Shown piece after piece: positions 1-8,589 of a DNA stretch of 11,737 nt; the stretch's first letter is position 1, and each line of letters begins with the position of its first letter. Location: assembly GCA_004151065.3 (NCBI GenBank), contig NWUY0303905785.1, forward strand, positions 1-11,737. Direction: 5' to 3'. The stretch comes from Larix sibirica (Eukaryota; Streptophyta; Pinopsida; Pinales; Pinaceae). The position numbers and the translations under genes are program-made. The notes under the pieces are model-generated. The model was not told where the DNA came from. It did not search any database and was given only the letters and a program-made list of their open reading frames with translations.

Positions 1-881
1 TTGCAATTGATCTCCAAATGATAACTTACAGATACAAAAGCAACAATGCTTTAAACAGAAATGTGAGCGCATTAAAGAATTTTGTTTAAAAGCTCAAAGA
101 AAACAATGGAGAGTAAATAAAAGAGACAAATATAACTCAATTATTCAATACATTCACACAAGCTTTACAGAAGACATTAAAAAGGAAGTTCCATTGTTTC
201 AAGAAAAAGAGTTTCACCATCCAACTATCCTTCAAGTATTGAAGTATTGATCTGAAGCAAGAAAAATATTCAATCCTTTGGTGTACAGAGAGTGCCCCCC
301 TTCTTATAGTTGAACTTCTTTGGGTATATAGGCAACAAATGAAACAGAAGTTGAAAGACATTGGAATCAATCTCTCAGCTGACACTAAACCTTCATGTAA
401 TCAGCTCATCTAACGTTGTAGATCAGAGCGACCTCCATATTTTACTAGCATTTCCTTTTTATCTTTTGTGAATCTTACAATTCATTCTTTCCAACTTGAG
501 ATTGAATTCTAACCGCATTCTAGAATCAACTATATTCACTCAAACTAGCTGCACATTCTTCTCAACAAAATAAAACAAAACTAAAGCTGAACTATATTCT
601 AATCCAAATCAAATAAAACCAAAACAAAAACTAAGAGTCAAGGATGAATAAATAACATGTTTTCAATAGTGAATGAGCCGCCATGATTCCCTCCAAGTTT
701 GCTTGATATAGTTCAACTGTATATACTCCTCTTGCACGGATTTCCTAACAATATCAAGTGAACTGATCGAGCTAGATACATCTCCCTGGTCTCATGCTCA
801 TCTATGTGCACAATGTACACATAAAGAATCTATTTCTGTTGATCGGGTAAGAATGTTTAGACATATAATCTTTTAATTGAT
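1..881. other. AT-rich non-coding stretch, no supported gene
   Basis: No frame gives a recognisable protein. The longest minus-strand open frame (385-137) has no domain I know. It is rich in Phe, Cys and Ser, as expected from chance translation of AT-rich DNA. Positions 555-640 are strongly A-rich on the plus strand. At 21-32 the minus strand reads a good splice-donor core (GTAAGT), but no exon can be tied to it. The stretch could be the 3' untranslated or flanking DNA of the minus-strand fragment at 882-1364; that is inference only. Confidence 0.5.
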
Positions 882-1364
882 TTAATATGGTGGAGAATTC
901 TTTGGCGGTTCGAGATGATGATCTCTTTCCTTCAGATATGGGATACGCCTGTGATCTATTATCAAAATCTGGAGAAAATAAAACATGTCATCGATCTAAT
1001 GTATTCAATCATTTTTCTACATGATTCAGTCAAAACCCGCATCTATTCACCAAGGCTACATGTTTATGTACAGGACATCGGTGGCAATCCAAAACTCATG
1101 ACTCGGCAACTCTTTAAAACTATGGGGCCATAAGCATTTCAGAAACTCTTTATTCCTTACCTTGCATCTAACAGTATCATGATATTCACGGGTGTTAACA
1201 ACATAACCATAACCACCAGAGGTTGGGACACCACCGAATAGAACAACCCCACTGCACTCTATATCCAGATCTGTTGTTTGTGTTACAGCTAAATCCTAGA
1301 GGACATCCAGGTGCCAACACACATGCAGATATCCACGCTTTGAGCTTTCAGGAGGACATGCAGC
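882..1364 (-). pseudogene. Possible two-exon gene fragment, unrecognised product, one in-frame stop
   Basis: Reading the minus strand, a pyrimidine-rich acceptor ending in CTGTAG (1370-1365) opens an exon of exactly 68 codons (1364-1161). It ends at AAG followed by the donor GTAAGG. A 192-bp intron (1160-969) closes with TTTTCTCCAG, and a second exon of 28 codons (968-885) runs to TAA at 884-882 in the same phase. The first exon contains the stretch SGVVLFGGVPTSGGYGYVV, which is Gly-rich and unlike the low-complexity chance translations nearby. The second exon is charged and Pro-rich near its end. Codon 23 of the first exon is TAG (1298-1296), so the fragment is broken or the true acceptor lies further in, for example the ACAACAG near 1262. 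I do not recognise the family. No upstream exon or start codon was found. It may be a captured or decayed gene piece, or chance. Confidence 0.3.
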
Positions 1365-1776
1365 CTACAGGTGTCAAAAAGAAGCATGCAAATAGCCATC
1401 TAAGCTCTGCAATGCTCCATCCATTGCAGTAAATGAGAGATGTCAGGCAGGAGGCAGAAAACTTAGAAAAATAGGAGTAAGAGTAGAAACGCGGATTGCT
1501 TGCAGGTAAAGCAATAGAAAATTGTTGTCAAATAAGGTGGGTAAAGTTAAGGTAGGATTATTTTTTGCCTTTTTTATAATTTTTTTAATACTGAACAATG
1601 ATTAAAATGGTTAATTCAAGACCTCTTATCCAATAAAATGTGAATACGATTTTTCAAAAAAATAGTTATAAATACTAATTTTATTGAAACTTTGACTTAA
1701 CTTTATAAAAGTTGAAGTATTGATATCAACTAATAGGTAAAGCCGGAACATATAGTCTCTACCTATGGCAGGGACT
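1365..1776. other. AT-rich spacer before the tandem array
   Basis: No coding signal is seen. The part from about 1555 to 1735 is very AT-rich, with T runs and a short perfect stem AACTTT/AAAGTT around a 3-base loop (1699-1713). A 7-bp inverted pair, ATAGGTA and TACCTAT, lies close to the left edge of the array at about 1733-1767. No terminal inverted repeat or target duplication could be assigned to it. Confidence 0.5.
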
Positions 1777-3618
1777 AATAAAGACGTGGAGGTAAAGCAC
1801 TAGTGTAGAGAGAACAAACTCAATGATTCATGTGATTATGCAATTCACACTAAGTATCACATTTCACTACGTTCTTCATCATAATGAGAGGTGAGATATC
1901 GATTGAGAAGATTCATTTCTCTAAGATTACCGATGAATAACCCCACACACTCGGTGGAGTGCATATGCGGCCAATAGAAGATCTCACAATGGACAAGGCA
2001 TCTGCATCGTGGCTAAAGGGAAACAAACCTCATGCAAGACATATCACATGCCCTGATCGTAGCTCATAATAGCAAAACTCCTAGGAATTCATGGCTTAAG
2101 GCATGTAGTTTAATGGATACTTGTATATAGAATTTCAAAATACCATCCCTCTAAGACCTTCATGCATGACATATATAAAAGCATTGTAGTGTCTTGTTAA
2201 AATCATTTGTTATGTATTAAACCAACCAATAATTTCGTTTCAACATATGATATGGACCCGTTAAAAGCATAGCGAGATCAATCCAGACTCCATAGAGAAC
2301 CTAAAATGAGCAAGGGAGGCATTAAAGCACAACTAGAAAGCTCCCATTTGTGAAAATGAGACTAGTAACTATGGGAATTAATTGTCACTAATGTTTGGCT
2401 TTAACACCTATAGCCTAAAAGAGCCAACACGAAAGTTGGGAGGATTATCTGAGTTATACCAAGTTCTAGGAACCATCATTCAAGAATATGACATCAAATT
2501 ATATGTACCCTTTGCAAAAAATGATTCAATGATATCAATGGCCAGGAAGTATCTAAGAATAATGAAGATCAACAATATGTACGTGGACAACACTCCTTAA
2601 AAATAATGGATTGAACAACAATGAATCTATCCACGAATGAGGGTAAATTTTTTAAAATAGAAAAGCAAAGGTTTCACATCCTATGAATGACTCAAGGGAG
2701 CATGAAAGCAACAGCAGGAAAATAGAGTGATTTTATGAAGCAAGCAAATGTTATCACCTTAATTTCCCTCATAAGCAACATTTTGGCATAAATAGGTTAG
2801 AGAAACATTAATTGGAAAATAGAAACATAATAGCACTACCTTATGGCTATTAAATCACATGTATTAGGAAAACAAAACCTTAGAAAGGAGCCTCTTCATT
2901 CAGTTTATCAACTATCACTATGTATCACTCATGAAAGTGGAATGGGTTTTCCTTTGATTCTTGCACAATTCTTGCAAGCATGTGAAAATTGTATTTTTGG
3001 GCACATTGAAGACCTAGTTTAGATAGATTTATGAGGGAGTGCAAATTAAATTTGATCCCCTAAATCATCAACGAGGTGTATTTTGGCTTCCCATGTGTCA
3101 ACGCAAAACATTTGGATCCCTTTTCAAACAAAGATGTTCACATGTGAACCAGTTCTCAATTGGAGCTTGGAATTTGTCTATAATTGAAAGCCATAGGGTG
3201 GCAATTGATGAGGAGAATAATTGCAAGGTTACATTGGAGGAATGATCTTGGAGATCATAAGTCTCACTATCTTATCTTGCTTGAGCTCCTTCCTCAAGGA
3301 GACAAGTGTTTTTTCATTCACCATTGTTAGAGAGAGCTTTCAAGAAGGAAAGGGACCCATCCCAAGGAGAGTGTTAGATGCCACTTGCTTCCAACCATTA
3401 TTACCAAGTGATATCAAGTATTCTATGCTTTTTAATGGTTGGCACCCAATGGTCTACAATTAAAATAGACACAAAGGAAAAGACATCGATTCAATCATGG
3501 TTAGTGTACAATGGTTCTAATATAAGCAAATAATTGCCAAACATTTTAAACCTAACCTACATAACATTAGAATCAAACAAAATGAATTGATATCCCTTGC
3601 CAAAGTTGGAAAGAGAGA
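1777..3618 (+). repeat. Tandem repeat copy 1 (1842 bp)
   Basis: Copy 1 is the shortest full unit. Compared with copies 2 and 3 it lacks about 11 bp in the A-rich segment near 2170-2195, and about 9 bp (the GGCTCGTAG segment) near 3010. It carries a 69-codon open frame (ATG 2391, TAA 2598-2600) with no recognised domain. At 1962-1967 it has CATATG where copies 2 and 3 have CACGTG. It holds a 14-bp perfect palindrome at 3136-3149. Its left edge abuts unrelated DNA; AATAAAG at 1777 is the first shared string. Confidence 0.9.
3136..3149. repeat. Perfect 14-bp palindrome GTTCACATGTGAAC in copy 1
   Basis: This sequence is its own reverse complement. The inner 12 bp, TTCACATGTGAA, is kept at the matching place in copy 2 (4993-5004) and copy 3 (6841-6852). 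It contains CACATG/CATGTG, a core known to be bound by plant bHLH and NAC factors. Binding here is inference; no promoter is identified nearby. Confidence 0.6.
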
Positions 3619-5470
3619 AATAAAGGCGTGGATGTAAAGCATTAGTGTAGAGAGAACAAACTTAATGATTCACGGGATTCTACAATTCACACTAAGTATT
3701 GAATTTTTCTATGTTCTTCATCAGAATGAGAGTTGAGATATCCATTGCTAAGAGTTTCTTCTCTAAGTTTACCAATGAATCCCCCTTCCTAATCAGTGGA
3801 GTGCACGTGTGGCCAATATAAGATATCGCGATGCACAAGGTGTCTGCATCATGGCCAAATGGAAAAAAACCTCATGCAAGTCATAGCACAAGCCCTGATT
3901 GTAGCTCATAATAGAAAACATCCTAGGAATTCATGGCCCAAGGCATGTTGTTCAATGGATACTTGCATATAAAATTGCAAAACACCATCCCTCTAAGACT
4001 TTCATGCATGACATATCAACAAACTAAAATCTATGAACACAATGTCTTGTTAAAAGCATTTGTTATGCAATAAACCAACGATTAATTTTGTTTCAGCATA
4101 TGACATGGACCGGTTAAACACATAGTGAGAGCAATCCAGACTCCATAGAGAACATGGTATGAGAAAGAGAGGCATCAAAGCACAACTAGAAAGCTCCCAT
4201 TTGTGAAAGTGAGATTAGTAACTATGACAATCGATTGTCACTAATGTTTGGATTTAACACCTATATCCTAAAAGAGGCAACACAAAAGTTGGAAGGACTA
4301 TCCAAGTTATACGAAGTTCTAGAAACCATCATTCAACAACGTGACTTCACATTATATGTACCCTTTGCAAAAATTGATTCAATCGTATCAATGGCTAGGA
4401 AGTATCTAAGCATAATGAAGATCAAGAATATGTACATGGACAACACTCCTTAAAAATAATGGAAACAACAATGAATAATCAACAAATGAGGTAAATTTTT
4501 TAGAATAGCAAAGCAAATATTTCACATCCTATGAATGACTCAAGGGAGCATGAAAACGAAAGCAGGAAAATAGAGTGATTCTATGAAGCAAGCCAATGTT
4601 ATCACCTTAATTTCGCTCATAAGCAACATTTTGGCATGAATATGTTAGAGAAACATCAATTGGCGAAGATGAATATAATAACACTACCATATGGCTATTA
4701 AATCACGTGTATTAGGCAAACAATACCTTAGAAAGGAGCCTCTTCATTCAGTTTCTCAGCTGTCACTATGTATCACTCATGAAAGTTGCATGGGTTTTCC
4801 TTCGATACTTGCACAATTCTTGCAAGCATGTGAAAATTGACTTTTTGGGCACATTGAAGGCTCGTAGACTTGGTTTAGATAGATTTATGAGGGATTGCCA
4901 ATTTAATTTGAGTCCCTAACTCATCAACGAGGAGTACTTTGGCTTCCCAAGTGTCAATGTCAAACATTTGGATACCATTTCAAACAAAGAGCTTCACATG
5001 TGAACAAGTTCTTCATTGGAGCTTGGAATTTGTCTATAATTGAAAGCCATGGGGTAGCAATTGATGAGGAGAATAATTGCAAGGTTACCTTGGAGGAATG
5101 AGCTTGGAGATCATAAGTATCACTATCTTATCTTGCTTGAGCTCCTTACTTAAGGAGAAGAGTGTTTTTTCATTCACCATTGTTAAAGAGAGATTTCAAG
5201 AAGGAGAAGGACCCATCCCAAGGAGAGTGTTAGATGCCACTTGATTCCAACCATTCTTACCAAGTGATATCAAGTCTTCTATGCTTTTTAATGGTTGGCG
5301 CCCAATCTACATTTAAAATAGACACAAAGGAAGAGACATAGATTTAATCATGGTTAGTGTACATGGTTCTAACATAAGGAAATAATTGCCAAACATTTTA
5401 AACCTAACCTGCAAAACATTAGAATCAAAGAAAATGAATTGATATCCCTTGCCAAAGTTGGAAAGAGAGC
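3619..5470 (+). repeat. Tandem repeat copy 2 (1852 bp)
   Basis: Copy 2 is full length. The open frame matching that of copy 1 (ATG 4244, TAA 4451-4453) is intact, but 21 of 69 codons differ and 17 of those change the amino acid. That is the proportion expected without selection on protein. In this block copy 2 is the odd one out: copies 1 and 3 share most bases where copy 2 differs. It keeps the CACGTG at 3804-3809 and the palindrome core at 4993-5004. The distal segment 5295-5470, with ATTGATATCCCTTGCC, leads directly into copy 3. Confidence 0.9.
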
Positions 5471-7167
5471 AATAAATACGTGGAGTTAAAGCATTAGTGT
5501 AGAGAGAACAAACTCAATGATTCACGAGATTCTATAATTCACACCAAGCTTCGCATTTTTCTATGTTCTTCATGATAATGAGATTTGATATATCCATCGC
5601 CAAGAGTCACTTCTCTAAGTTTACCAATGAATCCCCTTTCCCTCACAGTGGAGTGCACGTGTGGCAAGTATAAGATCTTGTGATTCACAAGGCATATACA
5701 TCATGTCCAAATGGAAACAAATGTCATGCAAGAAACAACACAATCCCCGATTATATATCACAATAGAAAACCTCCTAGGAATTCATAGCCCAAGGCACGC
5801 AACCATTGGAGACTTGCATATAACATTGTAAAACACTAGCCCTCTGATACCTTCATGCATGACATATGAACAACTAAAATCTAGGAACGTAGTGTCTTGT
5901 TAAAAGCATTTGTTATGTATTACACCAATAATTAGTTTTGTTTCAACATATGACATGGACTAGTTATAATCATAATGAGATCATGCCAGAATCCATAGAG
6001 AACCTAGTATGAGCAAGAGAGGCATTAAAGCACAACTAGAAAGCTCCCATTTGTGCAAATGAGAAGTAACTATGACAAATGATTGTCACTAATATTTAGC
6101 TTTAACACCTATAGCCTAAAAGAGCCAACAAAAAACTTGGAAGGATTATCCGAGTTATACCAAGTTCTAGGAACCATAATTCAACAATATGACATCAAAT
6201 TATGTGTAACCTTTGCAAAAAAAAATCAGTGATATCAATGGCCAGGAAGTATCTAAGCATAATGAAGGTTAGGAATACATACATGGAAAACACTCCTTAA
6301 AAATAATGGATTAAATAGCAATGAATCAATCCACATATGAGGGTAAACTTTTTAGAATAGAAAAGCAAAGATTCACATGCTATGAATGACTCGACAAAGC
6401 ATGAAAGTGAAAGAAGGAAAATAGAGTGATTTTATGAAGCAAGCAAATGTTATCACCTTAATTTTGCTCATAACATTTTTGGCACAAATAGGTTAGAGGA
6501 TGATCAATCGGCAAAGAGAAACATAATAACACTACCTTATGGCTACTAAATCACCTGTATTAAGTAAACAAAATCTTAGAAAGGATCCTTTTCATTCAAT
6601 TTCCCAGTCGTCACTATGTATCACTCAAATTTGCGCAGGTTTTCCTTGATCAATACTTGCGCAATTCTTGCCAGCATGTGAAAATTGAATTTTTGGGCAC
6701 ATTGGAGGCTCGTAGACCTAGTTTAGATAGCTTTATGAGGGAGTGCAACGTAAATTTGAGCCCCTAACCCATCAACGAGGAGAAATTTGGATTCCCAAGT
6801 GTCAATGTCAAACATTTGGATCCCATTTCAAACAAAGAGGTTCACATGTGAACTAGTTCTTCATTGGAGCTTGGAATTTTCCTATAATTGAAATCCATAG
6901 GGTAGCATTTGACGAGGAGAAGAATTGCAAGGTTACGTTGGAGGAATGATCTTGGAGTTCACAAGTCTTACGATCTCATCTCTACCATTAAGTTCCCTTA
7001 TGCTTGCTTGAGCTCCTTCCTCAAGGAGACAAGTGTTTTTTCATTCACCATTGTTATAGAAAGCTTCCAAGAAGGAAACAGACCCATCCCAAAGAGAGTG
7101 TTAGATTCCACTTGCTTCCAACCATTCTTACTAGGTGATATCAAGTATTCTATGATTTTCCGTTGGA
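5471..7167 (+). repeat. Tandem repeat copy 3, truncated at its 3' end
   Basis: Copy 3 matches the unit until about 7167, then departs into unrelated sequence, so its last 150-200 bp are missing. The small open frame seen in copies 1 and 2 is broken here: ATG has become ATA (6092-6094), and an A run near 6219-6226 shifts the frame into a stop. Relative to copies 1 and 2 it carries 23 extra bases around 6978-7000. These could be an insertion here or a deletion shared by copies 1 and 2. It retains CACGTG at 5656-5661. Confidence 0.88.
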
Positions 7168-8201
7168 TTACTATATGGGTATTATTGTTTCCTACCACTC
7201 TCTTATGTTTGAATAGCATTCTCGTAATTAGATTTGTAGAATGATTACTTGTATGATTTTTATTTGCTTATTTTATGTTTTGATACTCTTGTGCTTGTTT
7301 CACTACTAATCATTGTTTGTTGTTTAACTCACAACCTAGTTTAAACAAGGGTTTTGCTCACCAATGCAACAAGATCCTTAAACTAGCCTAAGACTCCAAT
7401 GGAGTTTAGATTCATTTAAATCTTACTTAATAGGTTGCTTGGAACTTATTTTTAACCTCTAGTAGCTTGTAGGGTTAGAATCTAGCATGTACTTTCACCC
7501 AACAATCCTCATAAGGAGCTGATCCTTTTAGATTTAAAAGATATTCTTCGAAATCCATGCAATTTAGCAAAATCCCACTAGATTGTCACAAAAGACTTTA
7601 TCATAGGAGTGTTAATGACCACTCCACAAAATTGCATGAAGTCTCACTCGATTTCCATTTTTTTTCTCATGGGAAGGTCAACTAACTTCCCAATCAACTA
7701 CGCAAAGTTCCATCATATTCTCACGCAAAACTTTATTGCTAGAGAGTTGATACCTTCTTGAGCAATAACACAAATGTTCATAAAACAACCTACACAAGAA
7801 GGCCATAAATCTTTTTTTTTCCTACTAATCATTCATTTCCCACAAGTTGGAAGACAAAGTTTACCTTTTAAGGAGTTATAGGTTGTTACTCCTATAACTT
7901 TGCATTTCATTATATTCGCCTAGTAATTAAATCACATAGAGGATAGATGGTGGAATCAAAATTCCTTACACTAACCACATGGATGGTTTGTTGTTTCTCA
8001 CGACACATGGATGCATAGTGTAGATTCTTTTATTTCCTTGTCGTATTTTGATGTTTTGACTTATTTTGCTCCTAAATATTTTAACAAAATAGCAAGGCAA
8101 TCCTAAATACTTACATCTTGCAATTATTTTTGTTATTTATTAGCAAAGTTTAATTCATACATCAATTTGAAGTTAGTATATTACTCTTCGCACAATTGTT
8201 T
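7168..8201. other. Non-coding stretch after the array
   Basis: AT-rich sequence with frequent stops in all six frames and no recognised domain. It holds T runs near 7659-7668 and 7812-7819. The hairpin at 7874-7899 is the only clear structure. No LTR pair, primer-binding site or terminal inverted repeat was found. Confidence 0.55.
7874..7899. repeat. Inverted repeat, 9-bp perfect stem, 8-base loop
   Basis: AGTTATAGG (7874-7882) pairs exactly with CCTATAACT (7891-7899) around the loop TTGTTACT. Two G-T wobbles and one A-T could extend the stem outward if transcribed. There is no T run placed to make it a terminator, and no gene upstream that it would serve. It may be the remnant of a small hairpin element. 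Confidence 0.6.
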
Positions 8202-8333
8202 ATGGTATCACAACTCACACAAACAAGGGGCTTAAAAACTATTTGTATCCTTAGTATGCTCTTTGCTTTGTGGTCGCAAGCGGTCTTAGCAAATAAAAAA
8301 GGGAAGACAGTGAAATACCCTACTTATCACTTT
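8202..8333 (+). other. Short open frame with signal-peptide-like start, cut by the SINE
   Basis: From ATG 8202 the translation has a basic pre-region (RGLK), a hydrophobic core TICILSMLFALWS, and the end QAVLA followed by NKKGK. This fits the -3/-1 rule for signal peptidase. After codon 44 the frame runs into the tail of the SINE and stops at 8376-8378, so the last 14 residues are SINE-derived. No cysteine pattern, domain or clear promoter is seen. It could be the first exon of a secreted protein that decayed, or a chance hydrophobic run in AT-rich DNA, which is common. Confidence 0.2.
8318..8333. repeat. Target-site duplication, left copy (SINE 3' side)
   Basis: CCCTACTTATCACTTT here matches CCCCCTTATCATTTT at 8575-8589 apart from small indels and one base change. 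The copies sit immediately outside the A-rich tail and the tRNA-like head of the SINE, as expected for L1-type target-primed insertion. Confidence 0.6.
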
Positions 8334-8574
8334 CTTTCTTTTTTCCCTTGGAATACATATCTTGAGGAAACCCACTAGGTACTTCCCCTCATTTTGAGGA
8401 TGGTACCCAAGGTAAACCAGATTTCACAGAAGATCGAGGCTTTGTCAACATAGGGATCAATCCATTACGGAAATATGTTAATTAATAGCTCAACATGTTA
8501 CTTGTAGGATTTGAACCTGCATGGGGAGGATAACAATCATTCCTCCCAACAACCTGAGCTAGACCCATTTGAAT
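8334..8574 (-). mobile_element. tRNA-derived SINE, about 241 bp
   Basis: Read on the minus strand, the element starts near 8574 with GGGTCTAGCTCAGG. Its polymerase III A box is TAGCTCAGGTTG (8561-8550). After a 32-bp gap comes the B box GGTTCAAATCC (8517-8507), one base from the consensus GGTTCGANTCC. Between them is a perfect 6-bp stem, TCCTCC with GGAGGA (8525-8530/8541-8546), resembling an anticodon arm with a widened loop. About 150 bp of unrelated body follow, then an A-rich tail (T-rich on the plus strand, 8331-8345). Near-identical flanking repeats (8318-8333 and 8575-8589) support retroposition. SINEs encode no protein and move using LINE enzymes. I cannot name the family. A decayed true tRNA is less likely because acceptor-stem pairing is absent and a body and tail are present. 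Confidence 0.7.
8507..8561 (-). promoter_or_regulatory. Internal RNA polymerase III promoter (A and B boxes) of the SINE
   Basis: The A box is 8561-8550 and the B box 8517-8507 on the minus strand. Their spacing is within the range seen in tRNA genes and tRNA-derived SINEs. The B box has A in place of the consensus G at its sixth base, a change expected from decay of a methylated CpG. Whether it is still active cannot be judged. Confidence 0.6.
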
Positions 8575-8589
8575 CCCCCTTATCATTTT
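8575..8589. repeat. Target-site duplication, right copy (SINE 5' side)
   Basis: This is the partner of 8318-8333. The differences are single-base indels in C and T runs and one substitution, which suggests an insertion old enough to have drifted but young enough to recognise. Confidence 0.6.

Larger units (their letters stand above)
1777..7167 (+). repeat. Tandem array, about 2.9 copies of a 1.85-kb unit
   Basis: Three head-to-tail copies were found by matching anchor strings. GTGTAGAGAGAACAAAC occurs at 1803, 3645 and 5497 (spacings 1842 and 1852). The block starting CACTAAT(G/A)TTT occurs at 2386, 4239 and 6087 (1853 and 1848). GATATCAAG occurs at 3410, 5266 and 7137 (1856 and 1871). Order and orientation are the same throughout, so this is tandem duplication and not independent insertion. 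Similarity begins near 1777 and stops near 7167. The last 150-200 bp of the unit (such as 3440-3618 and 5295-5470) is therefore present only at the two internal positions. I see no terminal repeats or tRNA-like promoter boxes that would make the unit itself a transposon. The origin is unknown; a local duplication of non-coding DNA by unequal exchange is the simplest reading. Confidence 0.93.

Noticed and set aside
137-385. 82-codon open frame on the minus strand
   Set aside because: No domain, chance-like Phe/Ser/Cys-rich composition, and no transcript-like context that I can see.
631-684. Minus-strand ATGGCGGCT with a good plant start context
   Set aside because: The frame ends after 17 codons and no clear donor site continues it.
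915-1432. Two plus-strand open frames (915-1133 and 1223-1432) of about 70 codons
   Set aside because: They lie opposite the better-supported minus-strand exon pair and show no family resemblance.
3039-3463. Open frames near the end of repeat copy 1
   Set aside because: The equivalent regions in copies 2 and 3 carry stops and frame changes, so the frames are not conserved.
6909-7244. 111-codon plus-strand frame crossing the right edge of the array
   Set aside because: It spans the junction between copy 3 and unrelated DNA and depends on the 23 extra bases of copy 3. The opposite strand is open too, so it is likely chance.
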